This document shows positions 18,011 to 26,822 of a stretch of DNA of 64,000 bases, piece after piece (position 1 is the stretch's first letter; every line of letters begins with the position of its first letter). The position numbers and the translations under genes were made by a program. This DNA comes from Henriciella sp. AS95 (GTDB lineage: Bacteria > Pseudomonadota > Alphaproteobacteria > Caulobacterales > Hyphomonadaceae), in contig NZ_JBBMQM010000001.1 in assembly GCF_038900055.1 (NCBI RefSeq), positions 1,178,001 to 1,242,000 of the forward strand. The letters are read 5' to 3'. The notes under the pieces were generated by a model. The model was not told the DNA's origin, searched no databases, and saw only the letters and a program-made list of their open reading frames with translations.

Positions 18011-18054
18011 AAGAGAAGGTCAGGACATAGATTTATCGGCGGGTGGGGTGAGGC
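18011..18054 (+). pseudogene. Remnant of the 3' end of a GyrI-like gene
   Basis: This 44-bp stretch aligns without gaps to 17651-17694, the last codons and stop of the GyrI-like gene, with about 7 differences. One difference creates TAG in the equivalent frame. It is probably what is left of a duplicated copy. Confidence 0.6.
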
Positions 18055-18089
18055 TAGGCTGAACTCAACAATTCGATCGAGTTGTAGGC

Positions 18090-19148
18090 TTAATCGCGCG
18101 GCTTGTTATTTACGCAATCCCAAAGCCGGCCGTCGGCGTCACGCAAGTAGGTTGTACAGCGATCTTCTATACGTTCGATTGGATGACAGCCTCGGGGCAA
18201 AAGGCGGTTTATAGTCTCGATATAAAGACCCAGATCGTGATCAATTGCACAGTATGGATCCCAGTTTCTGAGCCAGTGATTGCATGTGATCAGTGCTCGA
18301 TGCTGCCCATTCCAAAACGGTCCAAAATTTCTTGCAGTGGGATGAAGCATAAGCTGGTCGTAGTACATTTGACCGACAATCTCGACGAATTGAATAGGGT
18401 GAACCCAAGTGGATATTAGGTCAGCATATCTATGCGACCTCCAATTCGCGTGTAACCCATCGTCAAAGAGACAAACGAGCCCCAAGTCCCCTAAACGCAT
18501 CGATATTCCGGTAGCTATGTAGTGATCGTGTAAGTCAAAGCGTTCAATTTCCTGTCCCTGATCATCAATTCGAAAACGATAAAGCGAAAAAGATGGTCCA
18601 TAGAATTTTTTGTCTGCCGGATCGTCGCGAAAGCAGCTCCAAGCTGATTTTTTTTGTGCGTAGATTGCGATGAAAAGCCCAAGCCACGTTATGAATGGCA
18701 TCAATTCCCTTGGCACGACGGTATTCGGTGTCACGTCATTGCGAGTTTTCGGATCTGGAGACTCGTAGCCTACCCGCGCAAGTAGCCAGAAAATTTTGGC
18801 AAGCCAAAAGGCAAATTCTTCGTCGTGAACATTTGTTGCTTCTTCGTAGAAGCCCTCGCCATTGGAAGAGCACTTATCCCATGCGCGGGTGATCTTATTT
18901 TCTAGCTGAGAAAAGCGCTGGGTATTGCAGATTCTACAAACATGAACGCGGATGGATTTATACTCTCTAAGAATTCCATTCGGGAGAGTAAGCCGACGAT
19001 GTCGGAGCGCCAATCGTTGTTGGAGCCAAGAAGGTATTATATGTTCGTCCGTGGGCCTGTTTTGATCACTGAAGCCTCTGCGGCAAAGGGGACAGTGTGA
19101 CTGCAGAGGCAGCAGATTTCGATAAGAATCAACAAGTCGTTTGGACAT
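18090..19148 (-). CDS. HNH-like zinc-finger protein of unknown function, possible nuclease
   Basis: A 352-residue protein. Its N-terminal 80 residues have the layout of an HNH endonuclease core with structural zinc: CPLC (Cys19, Cys22), then DEHIIP (Asp34-Glu35-His36), then CRICN (Cys71, Cys74, Asn75). The remaining 270 residues show no domain I recognise; they are rich in Trp, Tyr and His and include one hydrophobic stretch near 145-160. The coding sequence is visibly more A+T-rich than its neighbours and lies directly beside repeats, signs of recent transfer. DNA cleavage or host defence is plausible but unproven. Confidence 0.65.
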   Translation of the reverse strand: MSKRLVDSYRNLLPLQSHCPLCRRGFSDQNRPTDEHIIPSWLQQRLALRHRRLTLPNGILREYKSIRVHVCRICNTQRFSQLENKITRAWDKCSSNGEGFYEEATNVHDEEFAFWLAKIFWLLARVGYESPDPKTRNDVTPNTVVPRELMPFITWLGLFIAIYAQKKSAWSCFRDDPADKKFYGPSFSLYRFRIDDQGQEIERFDLHDHYIATGISMRLGDLGLVCLFDDGLHANWRSHRYADLISTWVHPIQFVEIVGQMYYDQLMLHPTARNFGPFWNGQHRALITCNHWLRNWDPYCAIDHDLGLYIETINRLLPRGCHPIERIEDRCTTYLRDADGRLWDCVNNKPRD

Positions 19149-19225
19149 TGAAAATCAACCAAAAGATGAGATTCCCTAATCTATCGGTTGGGATGGTTAC
19201 TTTTCGGTTTTTTTGTTGGCTTCCT

Positions 19226-19252
19226 CGATAAAGTGGAGACTAGGCCTCCACT
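19226..19252 (-). terminator. Probable terminator of uvrD/pcrA
   Basis: AGTGGAG-GCCTAGT-CTCCACT, read on the minus strand, forms a 7-bp stem overlapping the stop codon of the helicase gene and is followed by TTTATC. The T-tract is short. Confidence 0.5.
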
Positions 19253-21597
19253 CAAACCCCCGTCACGAACGTGGAGATCACCTTCTTCAGGCCCACCTTC
19301 TCGAAGTTGACCTGCAGCTTGGTCCCGTCCGCCGCGAGCACCTGGCCGTAGCCGAATTTGTCGTGGTGGACGCGTTGGCCGATCTTGAAGGCGGATTTGC
19401 CGGCGCTGGTGGCGAGGAGTTCGGCCTTGCCGTCGATGATGGGGCCGGGTTTTGAGCTGGCGGACTTGGCATTCTCCTTCAGGCGGCGCCAGCCGGGGGA
19501 GGTGTAGTTGCTGCGCTCGCCCAGGTCTTCGATCGTGCCGGTGAAGCCGGTATCGCCGCCGGGCATGGTGGAATAGCCGGTCTCACTGACGGCCTCGACA
19601 TGGTCATGCGGCAGCTCATCAACGAAGCGGGATGGCAGGACAGACTGCCATCGCCCGAAGATCATGCGGTTGGCGACAAAGCTGATCGAGCAGTTTTCGC
19701 GCGCGCGGGTGATGCCGACATAAGCGAGGCGGCGTTCTTCCTCGAGGCCTTTCATCCCGCTCTCATCGAGCGAGCGGCGGGACGGGAAAACCTCTTCCTC
19801 CCAGCCCGGCAGGAAGACCATCGGCCATTCAAGGCCCTTGGCGGCGTGAAGCGTCAGGATCTGGACTTCATTGCCGGAGCTTTGTCCGCCGACATCCATG
19901 ACCAGCTGCACATGTTCGAGAAAGCCGGCGAGGCTGTCGAACTGGCCGATGGCGTGGATCAGCTCCTTGAGGTTGTCGAGACGGGTCTGGGCCTGGGGGC
20001 TGCGGTCCTTCTGCAGCATGTCAGTATAGCCGGACTCGTCGAGGATGACCTGGGCGAGTTCGTGATGCGGCATGTCATTGGCGAGCCGGTCGCGCCACAT
20101 ATTGATCTGGTCGATGAAGGTGGTGAGGCCGCGCTTGGCGGGGCCTTTGACCTCATCGGTCTGCAGGATCATCGGGACCAGGGTGAAGAGCGAGCGGCCG
20201 TCCTCGCGGGCGAAGGTCTGCAGCTTCTGGATCGTGGTCGCGCCAACGCCGCGCTTGGGCTGGTTGACGATGCGCTCGAAGGCAAGGTCATCGTCCGGGC
20301 TGCGGATGAGGCGCAGATAGGCAAGCGCATCGCGAATCTCGGCGCGCTCGAAGAAGCGCGGGCCGCCTATGACGCGGTACGGGATTCCGAGCATAATGAG
20401 GCGCTCTTCGAAGAGGCGCATCTGCCATGAGGCGCGCACGAGGATGGCGCAGTCTTCATACTGGCCGCCCTTGTTCACATAGCTCTCAATGTCGTCGCAG
20501 ATGAGGCGCGCTTCAGCCTCGCCATCCCAGAGGCCGCGAACCTTGACCTTGTCGGCGTCCGGATCGGCGGAGGTTTCCTCGCCGACATAGAGCGTCTTGC
20601 CGAGGCGGCCCTTATTGAAATTGATGACCGAGGAGGCGGCCGCGAGAATGTGCGCCGTCGAGCGGTAATTGCGCTCCAGCCGGATGACCTTCGCGCCTGG
20701 AAAGTCCTTCTCGAAGCGCAGGATATTGTCGACCTCGGCGCCGCGCCAGCCATAGATCGACTGGTCGTCATCGCCGACGCAGCAGATATTTCCGGTGCCG
20801 CGCGCGAGCAGGCGCAACCACAGATACTGGGCGACGTTCGTATCCTGATACTCGTCGACGAGAATGTACTTGAACCGCTTGTGATAGTCGGCGAGCAGGT
20901 CAGGGTTTTCCTGGAAGATCGTGATGTTGTGGATCAGCAGGTCACCAAAGTCGCAGGCATTGAGGACTTTGAGTCGGGCCTGGTAGGTCTCGTAGAGTTT
21001 GACGCCCTTGCCGTCCGCGAAGTTCCAGGCCTCGTCCTGCGGGACCTTGCCGGGGGTCAGCGCGCGGTTCTTCCAGCCATCAATCAGGCTGGCGAGATGG
21101 CGCGGGGTCCAGCGTTTGGTGTCGATGTTCTCGGCCTCGATCACCTGTTTGCAGAGGCGGATGGCATCGTCGGTATCGAGAATGGTGAAGCTGGATTTGA
21201 GGCCGGCGAGCTCTGCGTGCTTTCGCAGGATCTGCGCGCTGATCGAGTGGAAAGTGCCGAGCCATCTAAGTCCCTCGCCCGCATCGCCGATCAGGCTTAG
21301 CGCACGTTCCCGCATTTCGCGGGCGGCCTTGTTGGTGAAGGTGACGGTGAGGGTCTGCGACGGCCAGGCCAGACCGGTGCCGATAATGTGGGCAAGGCGG
21401 GTCGTCAGAACACGTGTCTTTCCGGTGCCAGCGCCTGCAAGCACGAGGAGCGGACCATCGGTCGTCTCGACGGCCTCGCGCTGCTCCGGATTCAGACCTT
21501 CGAGATAGTCCGCATTGCGATCTGCCACGGGCGCACGGGCGGCGGCCATTTCGGAGATCGAGCGTTGGCGATTCGGGTTGGAACTCATGGAGAACAT
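19252..21597 (-). CDS. uvrD: UvrD/PcrA-type superfamily 1 DNA helicase
   Basis: The 781-residue 3'-5' helicase acts in nucleotide-excision and mismatch repair and removes proteins from DNA. The motifs appear in order: Q-motif LNPEQREAV, motif I LAGAGTGKTRVL, motif Ia TFTNKAAREMRER, motif II LVDEYQDTN, motif III GDDDQSIYGWRGA, motif IV RLERNYRS, motif V TLHAAKGLEWPMVFL and motif VI RLAYVGITRA. The C-terminal Tudor-like domain (GQRVHHDKFGYGQVLAADG) is the RNA-polymerase-binding module seen in PcrA/UvrD. Two close ATGs (21597, 21588) are possible, neither with a strong ribosome-binding site. Confidence 0.96.
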   Translation of the reverse strand: MFSMSSNPNRQRSISEMAAARAPVADRNADYLEGLNPEQREAVETTDGPLLVLAGAGTGKTRVLTTRLAHIIGTGLAWPSQTLTVTFTNKAAREMRERALSLIGDAGEGLRWLGTFHSISAQILRKHAELAGLKSSFTILDTDDAIRLCKQVIEAENIDTKRWTPRHLASLIDGWKNRALTPGKVPQDEAWNFADGKGVKLYETYQARLKVLNACDFGDLLIHNITIFQENPDLLADYHKRFKYILVDEYQDTNVAQYLWLRLLARGTGNICCVGDDDQSIYGWRGAEVDNILRFEKDFPGAKVIRLERNYRSTAHILAAASSVINFNKGRLGKTLYVGEETSADPDADKVKVRGLWDGEAEARLICDDIESYVNKGGQYEDCAILVRASWQMRLFEERLIMLGIPYRVIGGPRFFERAEIRDALAYLRLIRSPDDDLAFERIVNQPKRGVGATTIQKLQTFAREDGRSLFTLVPMILQTDEVKGPAKRGLTTFIDQINMWRDRLANDMPHHELAQVILDESGYTDMLQKDRSPQAQTRLDNLKELIHAIGQFDSLAGFLEHVQLVMDVGGQSSGNEVQILTLHAAKGLEWPMVFLPGWEEEVFPSRRSLDESGMKGLEEERRLAYVGITRARENCSISFVANRMIFGRWQSVLPSRFVDELPHDHVEAVSETGYSTMPGGDTGFTGTIEDLGERSNYTSPGWRRLKENAKSASSKPGPIIDGKAELLATSAGKSAFKIGQRVHHDKFGYGQVLAADGTKLQVNFEKVGLKKVISTFVTGV

Positions 21598-21708
21598 ATA
21601 GCAGGTGTCACGCCCATTGGCAGGGGTTAGCTGCGCCGGGCAAGTCAGACTGTCTGGCGTTCCGAAATGACGTCGTGATGGGCAAGCACAACGTCGATCT
21701 CCGCTAGG

Positions 21709-22242
21709 CTATTTGCGAAAGGCGATCGTGACTTCGCCGATGCGAATGCCGTAGCGGGTTACATAGGCGCGATTGATCAGGACATCATCCTGTAACAGGT
21801 ACATCCAGTCGTCGAAGCCGACATTCCAGGTGTCATCGCCCACTTTCAGGTCGACCTTGTATTTCCAGTTGAACGCATTGCCGACAGCCTGGCCTTCGGC
21901 CATGTCCGGCACATCGTTGGCGGTGCCACGATAGCGGCCATTCCCGAGGATTTCGATGGTCCAGGTGCGGGTGTCCTGCTCGCCATCATAATAGTCGAAG
22001 TCCTCGACCAGCGTCAGCGTGTTGCCGTCCAGCGTGCCCGTGATGTCCACGTCGAACTGACGGCGGATCTTGCCGAACCGGTCCTCGAAGATGCCATAGG
22101 CTTTCGACTCGCCGACAAAATAGTCTTCCAGAAGAAGTGTCGTTTCGGCTCCGGAAAAATCCTGGATTTCGTTGGATACGCAGGCGGTGGCGGCGAGCGA
22201 TGTCGCGATTAGTGCTCCTGCTGCAGGTGCGGACGCTTTCAT
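21709..22242 (-). CDS. DUF3833-type lipoprotein
   Basis: 177 residues beginning with a lipoprotein signal (MKASAPAAGALIATSLAATAC; lipid on Cys21). The body matches DUF3833: LEDYFVGESKAYGIFEDRFGKIRRQFDVDITG, then LTLVEDFDYYDGEQDTRTWTI, GTANDV and a C-terminal beta-rich part ending GEVTIAFRK. The function of the family is unknown; it is probably in the periplasm or outer membrane. The start at 22242 has an excellent AAGGAGA six bases upstream; the longer in-frame reading to 22521 is not needed. Confidence 0.85.
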   Translation of the reverse strand: MKASAPAAGALIATSLAATACVSNEIQDFSGAETTLLLEDYFVGESKAYGIFEDRFGKIRRQFDVDITGTLDGNTLTLVEDFDYYDGEQDTRTWTIEILGNGRYRGTANDVPDMAEGQAVGNAFNWKYKVDLKVGDDTWNVGFDDWMYLLQDDVLINRAYVTRYGIRIGEVTIAFRK

Positions 22243-22359
22243 GACGTGTCTCCTTTGCCTCAGGATACGTTGGCGGAGGGTGGCCGGATCAAACTTGACT
22301 CTGTGGATTAGATCGAGGGGGCTATAAGGGGTTCTAAAACCAAGAGTGGGGAGACGAGA

Positions 22360-22911
22360 ATGGCGAAGACATCCGAGGAAATGCTGGAGAGCATGAAGGC
22401 TGGCATTGAGGAGAAGACTGGCAAGCCGCTGGATCACTGGACCGCGATCGTGAAGTCGAGCGGGCTTGAGAAGCATGGCGAGCAGATGAAGCTGCTCAAA
22501 GGTGACCATGGCCTCACGCATGGCTACGCTAACTTCATCTGCCAGGCGGCGAAGGGCCGGCTGGATGCGAGCGAGGATGATCTGCTTGCCGGTCAGTATC
22601 AGGGCAAGGAAGGGCTGAAGCCCATCTATGAGGCGCTTGAAAGCTTCGCGAAGACGCTGGGAAGCGATGTCGAGATCGCGCCGAAGAAGACCTCCGTTGC
22701 TTTCCGGCGGTCAAAGAATTTCGCGGTCGTCACCCCGGCCACCAAGACGCGGGTCGACCTCGGCTTGAACCTCAAGGGCGAGAACGGAACCATGCGTCTT
22801 ACCGAAGAAAAGCCTGGCTCGATGTGCACGCACAAGATCAAGCTTCAGGCGGCTGAAGAAGTCGATGACGAGGTCAAAGCCTGGCTCAAGGCGGCGTATA
22901 ATCGGGCGTGA
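22360..22911 (+). CDS. DUF4287 and DUF5655 domain protein
   Basis: 183 cytosolic residues. The N-terminal 70 match DUF4287 (MLESMKAGIEEKTGKPLDHWTAIVKSSGLEKHGEQMKLLK, then HGLTHGYANFI). The C-terminal 100 match DUF5655 (PIYEALESFAKTLGSDVEIAPKKTSVAFRRSKNFAVV), a domain also found near predicted nucleic-acid and transport proteins. No catalytic residues are established. It is divergent from the DUF3833 gene across a 117-bp gap, has GGGGAGA before the ATG and stands alone. Confidence 0.85.
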   Translation: MAKTSEEMLESMKAGIEEKTGKPLDHWTAIVKSSGLEKHGEQMKLLKGDHGLTHGYANFICQAAKGRLDASEDDLLAGQYQGKEGLKPIYEALESFAKTLGSDVEIAPKKTSVAFRRSKNFAVVTPATKTRVDLGLNLKGENGTMRLTEEKPGSMCTHKIKLQAAEEVDDEVKAWLKAAYNRA

Positions 22912-22990
22912 ACAGGCCGGCACACAAACTGCCCTGACCCGAAATTGTCCGGTCCTGCGCCTCTGGAGTTAGAGGCATTGAGGAGCGGGC

Positions 22991-23590
22991 ATGGCCGAGA
23001 CGAAGCAGGTTTTCAGGATATCCATTGGCGGCCGGATTGGTGCAGCCGTGATTGTGATGTCGATTGTACTCGTTGCGGTCGCAACGCTGGCAGGCGCGGT
23101 CCAGCTCTGGCAGGCCTCCGAATATATATGGGCCCTAGTGGTGGCGTCGATTGCGATCCCGCTCGGCCTGATCCTTCGGTACATGTTGCGCGATCTGCAG
23201 GGCAAGTGGGGCTGGCGGGTTGAAGTCAGGTCAGATCACGCAGTGGTGTCCTTGCCGTCCGGCCGATCCCTGTATCATCGACCTCCTGCCTATTCGGGCG
23301 TGGTGGCTTATAGCGACCTCTCTCGCGTCGAGTGCCGCCCGGAACTCTACGCACAGCTCGGCACCGAAAGCGTCATCGATACCTGGTGGCTTATCCCGAA
23401 GCAGGGCGAGGCGCTGCTGATCGCCGAAGACCGGCCGACCAACCCGCGATACGATATGCGCACGACTTTCGCCAGGGAAACCGCCACAGCCATCGCCGAG
23501 GCGGCCGGCGTCAAAGTCAAACACTGCCAGATGGCCGAGGGACATGCCGGAATTCTCGGCATGTGGGGCGTCAGGCCACCCGGCACCTGA
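22991..23590 (+). CDS. Two-helix membrane protein of unknown function
   Basis: 199 residues with two adjacent hydrophobic helices (about 16-37 and 45-66) and a cytosolic C-terminal part of about 130 residues with a mixed beta-strand pattern (WRVEVRSDHAVVSLPSG, GEALLIAEDRPTNPRYDMRTTFARETATAIAEAAGV). The layout resembles small bacterial membrane proteins with a PH-like domain, but I do not recognise the family. GGAGCGGGC lies upstream of the ATG. It converges on the NTF2-like gene. Confidence 0.6.
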   Translation: MAETKQVFRISIGGRIGAAVIVMSIVLVAVATLAGAVQLWQASEYIWALVVASIAIPLGLILRYMLRDLQGKWGWRVEVRSDHAVVSLPSGRSLYHRPPAYSGVVAYSDLSRVECRPELYAQLGTESVIDTWWLIPKQGEALLIAEDRPTNPRYDMRTTFARETATAIAEAAGVKVKHCQMAEGHAGILGMWGVRPPGT

Positions 23591-23673
23591 GATTCGCCGT
23601 CAGGCGCTGATTGTCTCGCTGCCTGCGAACACATTCATCCAAACTGGTTCAGGCCACGGGCGGTGTCGCGACC

Positions 23674-24192
23674 CTAGTCGGACATGACCTCGGTGTGGGT
23701 GAGCGTGTCGGTGTATTGCTGGAAGCCCGTGATCGCCCCGTCTTCAACCGTCCAGACGTGCACGAAGGGAATGTCCATCTCCTTGCCGGTCGTCGCATGC
23801 TTGGCCTGGTAGCGGCCGATGACGGCGACCCTGTCGCCCTGTGCGATGTATTCGGATGGCACCGCATTGAAATAGTCCCACTCGCCGCCGAGACGGGCGA
23901 ACACACCGGTGACGATGGCTTCGGCGCCGACATAGGGGTTCTTGTCGGCGTATGGGCTGTTCTCTGCCTCGTTCCAGGTGATCTCTTCCGCAAAGCCACT
24001 CGTGGCGGCGGCAATGTCGCCACTCTCGAAACCGGCATAGACGCCCTTCACCAAATTCGTCGCAGACGCGGCGTCTTCGGCCGCTTCGACGACTTCCATT
24101 TCCGGATCAACCGGCGGCGTCTGCGCCGTGGCGGACAGTCCAGCCGTGGCAGCAACAAGGCCCAAGGTTGTGAAGGCAATAATGTTTTTCAT
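23674..24192 (-). CDS. Secreted SnoaL/NTF2-like protein
   Basis: 172 residues with a signal peptide (about 1-23, ending ATA) and an NTF2/SnoaL-like cone fold. Features are a helix followed by VKGVYAGFESGDIAAATSGFAEEITWNEAEN, the strand DRVAVIGRYQAKHATTGKEMDIPFVHVWTVEDGAITGFQQYTDT and a short C-terminus. Many such proteins bind small hydrophobic ligands or act as isomerases; here it is presumably periplasmic with unknown ligand. The start at 24192 has AGGGGAAA eight bases upstream; the longer frame to 24231 is rejected. Confidence 0.8.
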   Translation of the reverse strand: MKNIIAFTTLGLVAATAGLSATAQTPPVDPEMEVVEAAEDAASATNLVKGVYAGFESGDIAAATSGFAEEITWNEAENSPYADKNPYVGAEAIVTGVFARLGGEWDYFNAVPSEYIAQGDRVAVIGRYQAKHATTGKEMDIPFVHVWTVEDGAITGFQQYTDTLTHTEVMSD

Positions 24193-24279
24193 GTGCGTTT
24201 CCCCTGATTTGTCAGACCGCAAGCCGCGCACGAAAGAGGCAGATCGTCAAGTTTCTCGAAAGTGCACAGCGTCGCTCAG

Positions 24280-24303
24280 CCTCCCCCCAAATCCGGGGGG
24301 AGG
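24280..24303. repeat. Perfect 9-bp inverted repeat
   Basis: CCTCCCCCC and GGGGGGAGG flank AAATCC in the gap between the NTF2-like gene and the oxidoreductase. There is no T-tract on either side. It may act as a transcript-end stem for the leftward oxidoreductase gene or be a dispersed palindrome. Confidence 0.6.
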
Positions 24304-24327
24304 CGAGCGTCTGCGAATGCGGATTGC

Positions 24328-25440
24328 CTAGTAGAGCGTTGCCATGGCCTTGGCGTCGTAGCCTTCCAGCTCGTCAGTGCGGCCTTCCTTGACCTTCTGG
24401 GCCCAGAACGGGTCCTGAAGGAGGGCGCGGCCAACAGCGACAAGGTCAAACTCGCCCTTGTCGAGGCGCTCGATCACATCGGTGAGCGGACGGGTCTTGG
24501 AGTCTTCACCGCGCATGCCGCCGATGAACTCGCCCGACAAGCCGACGGAGCCAACGGTGATGGTTGGAAGGCCGGTCAGCTTTTTTGCCCAGCCAGCGGT
24601 GTTGAGGCCGTTCTCGCCATCGACGTCCGGGAATTCGGCTTCCCAGAAGCGGCGCTGGGAGGCGTGCAGAACATCCACGCCCGCATCGACGAAGACTTTC
24701 AGGAAGGCTTCGAATTCCTGAGGGGTCTGGGCCAGCTTGGCGTCATAGTCCTGCTGTTTCCATTGTGAGAAGCGCAGGATGACCGGAATGTCCGGGCCGA
24801 CGGCCTTTTTCACTTCGGAGATCACTTCGCCAGCGAAGGTGGCGCGATCGACGAGGGTGCCGCCATATTTGTCTTCGCGCTTGTTCATGACATCCCAGAA
24901 GAACTCATCGATCAGATAGCCGTGGGCGCCGTGGATTTCGACGGTGTCGAAGCCAAGCTCCTTGGCGCTGGCTGCAGCCTTGGCATAGGCGGCGACCATG
25001 TCAGCCACTTCCGACTCACTTGGCTCTTCGAAGATCTGCTTACCCTTGTGGGTGACGCCGGACGGGCTGTCGGAGGGCGCATCTGGATAATGTCCGGTGC
25101 CGCTCTTGCGGAGCAGGCCCTGATGCCAGATCTGCGGTCCCATCTTGCCGCCTTCAGCGTGTACGGCGTCAATCACCTTCTTCCAGCCCGCGAGCGCCGG
25201 CTCTGTGTGGAAGAGGGGGTAATTTGGATTGTCAGACGCGCCCTTGCGCGGCACCAGCGTGCCTTCAGAGATGATCAGGCCAACATCTGCGCCAGCGCGG
25301 CGGGCATAATAGTCGCGAACGTCATCGGTTGGCACGCCATTCGGGCTGAAGCCCCGCGTCATCGGCGCCATGACGATCCGGTTGGGCAGGTCCAGCGATT
25401 TAAGCTTGAACGGTTCAAACAGCGGTGCGGCTGATGACAT
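24328..25440 (-). CDS. Old yellow enzyme family NADH:flavin oxidoreductase
   Basis: The 370-residue FMN TIM-barrel protein starts LFEPFKLKSLDLPNRIVMAPMTR, as in enoate reductases and NemA-like enzymes that reduce activated C=C bonds using NAD(P)H. Other family pieces are IISEGTLV, MGPQIWHQGLL, the FMN/substrate helix FDTVEIHGAHGYLIDEFFWDVMNKREDKYGG, ILRFSQWKQQD and AVGRALLQDPFWAQKV. The His of IHGAHG is present, but the second residue of the substrate His/Asn pair is also His. GGAGATCC precedes the ATG. The physiological substrate is unknown. Confidence 0.92.
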   Translation of the reverse strand: MSSAAPLFEPFKLKSLDLPNRIVMAPMTRGFSPNGVPTDDVRDYYARRAGADVGLIISEGTLVPRKGASDNPNYPLFHTEPALAGWKKVIDAVHAEGGKMGPQIWHQGLLRKSGTGHYPDAPSDSPSGVTHKGKQIFEEPSESEVADMVAAYAKAAASAKELGFDTVEIHGAHGYLIDEFFWDVMNKREDKYGGTLVDRATFAGEVISEVKKAVGPDIPVILRFSQWKQQDYDAKLAQTPQEFEAFLKVFVDAGVDVLHASQRRFWEAEFPDVDGENGLNTAGWAKKLTGLPTITVGSVGLSGEFIGGMRGEDSKTRPLTDVIERLDKGEFDLVAVGRALLQDPFWAQKVKEGRTDELEGYDAKAMATLY

Positions 25441-25586
25441 GAAGGATCTCCATTTATTTCACTGGGCAAGTATCTGGGCAGACCGCCAGCGTCAATCAAT
25501 GACCATAAGCGGACAAAACATTCAGAACACATTCACTTGAGCAATTCTAAACTTGGTGTCACTTACTCCGCCAAAGGGGAAATGGG

Positions 25587-26645
25587 ATGAGAGCTTTTAT
25601 TGCGATTTCCGGACTGGCCGCGCTGGCCGCCTGTTCGACGCCTGGCATCGACTATTCCGCAGCGATCGTTCCGCCGCACACAGCCGCAGTCGAGACGCGA
25701 ACTGTCGATGTCGGCCGCTTCGATGGCCCCGGCGGTAACTGGTATGCGAGCCAGTTCGAAGCGATGCTGGTGAATGCGAGTTTCGATGGCCAGCCCTGGT
25801 TCAAGATCGCGCGCTATTCCGATGGCTACGTGCCGCAGGGCCAGCGGGCAGGCATCTATGAAGGCATCACCAATATCGAGTCCTATGAGGCCGAAGAGTA
25901 TTCACGCACCGTATCCAAATGTGTTGAGTGGGACGGCGCGTTCGATTGTGAACATCGCGAGGATGTCGAGGAGATCTGTCTTCGCGAAGAGGTGGAGGTG
26001 TCGGTCAATCCGCGATTGGTAGAATATGGGAGTGGCCGGGTCCTCTTTTCCCAGACTTATTATGGCTCTGACAGCTATGAGAGCTGCGATGAGGTTTACT
26101 GGCGCGGCCGGCGCGGCAAGAAGCACCACGGTGGCGGCTATTCATATGGCCTGATCGGTGGCGTGCAGCCGCCGCGCGACATGGTCATCGATGCGTTGTC
26201 AGATACGCTGCACCAGATTCGAAACGATATCGCCCCGCGCAATACGACAGCGCGTGCGACCTTCGTCGATGAGACACTCGATCCTGTGCTCGGGGCTGAT
26301 CCACGCTTCGAGCAGGCCGTGAAGGCAGGCCGGGACGCACCGTTTGAGTCGTGCGCGACGTGGCGGGCTCTGAAGGATCAATATCCGAATGCGCCGGCGG
26401 TGACGCACAATCTCGGGGCCTGTTATGAATCGTCTGGGGATTTCCTTGGCGCCCATACGCTCTACGCCGAGGCGGCGGAACAGTCAGCGGCGATGAGTGG
26501 CACCGGCCAGCCGATGAAAGACTACAGCCAGTCTCTGGCGCGCATGGCGTCTTACAGGACGGGGCTGCAACTGCTCGACAGGCTGGTGCGCAGTGAAGAC
26601 GAATGGATGGCCGTTCCGCCTGCTGAGAGCGAGGCTGGAAGCTAG
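25587..26645 (+). CDS. Lipoprotein of unknown function with TPR-like C-terminus
   Basis: 352 residues with a lipoprotein signal (ISGLAALAACSTPG; lipid on Cys16). The middle contains four closely spaced Cys (KCVEWDGAFDCEHREDVEEICLREE and YESCDEVYW) that may form disulfides, and a His/Gly-rich segment RGRRGKKHHGGGYSYG. Residues about 245-320 (FESCATWRALKDQYPNAPAVTHNLGACYESSGDFLGAHTLYAEAAEQS) look like tetratricopeptide helices. It is probably anchored in the outer membrane. AAGGGGAAA lies before the ATG. No family recognised. Confidence 0.75.
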   Translation: MRAFIAISGLAALAACSTPGIDYSAAIVPPHTAAVETRTVDVGRFDGPGGNWYASQFEAMLVNASFDGQPWFKIARYSDGYVPQGQRAGIYEGITNIESYEAEEYSRTVSKCVEWDGAFDCEHREDVEEICLREEVEVSVNPRLVEYGSGRVLFSQTYYGSDSYESCDEVYWRGRRGKKHHGGGYSYGLIGGVQPPRDMVIDALSDTLHQIRNDIAPRNTTARATFVDETLDPVLGADPRFEQAVKAGRDAPFESCATWRALKDQYPNAPAVTHNLGACYESSGDFLGAHTLYAEAAEQSAAMSGTGQPMKDYSQSLARMASYRTGLQLLDRLVRSEDEWMAVPPAESEAGS

Positions 26646-26655
26646 GCGGGCGTGT

Positions 26656-26742
26656 CTACGCCATTCCCATCAGAAAGCCGATACCGACGGCGACGGCAAA
26701 ACATGCGGTGATGATCGAAGTTTTGTAGAGGATGCGGGTCAT
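26656..26742 (-). CDS. 28-residue single-helix membrane microprotein
   Basis: Reading leftward, an ATG at 26742 opens a 28-codon frame ending in TAG: three polar residues, a Lys, then about 20 hydrophobic residues (SIITACFAVAVGIGFLMGMA). AAGGA stands six bases before the ATG. A very short protein made almost entirely of one membrane helix with a good ribosome-binding site is likely to be real, but no homologue family can be named from sequence alone. It is convergent with the lipoprotein gene and downstream of a DUF4169 gene on the same strand. Confidence 0.55.
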   Translation of the reverse strand: MTRILYKTSIITACFAVAVGIGFLMGMA

Positions 26743-26822
26743 GTCAGTCCTTGCTTGTCTGGCCAGTCTCGCGCCCTCGAATGCGAGCCGGTCTGATTGC
26801 AGGGTTAACGCGCACGCTTCGA

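Noticed and set aside
19600-20430. 276-residue plus-strand frame opposite uvrD
   Set aside because: Mirror of a strongly coding helicase gene; no family match and no ribosome-binding site.
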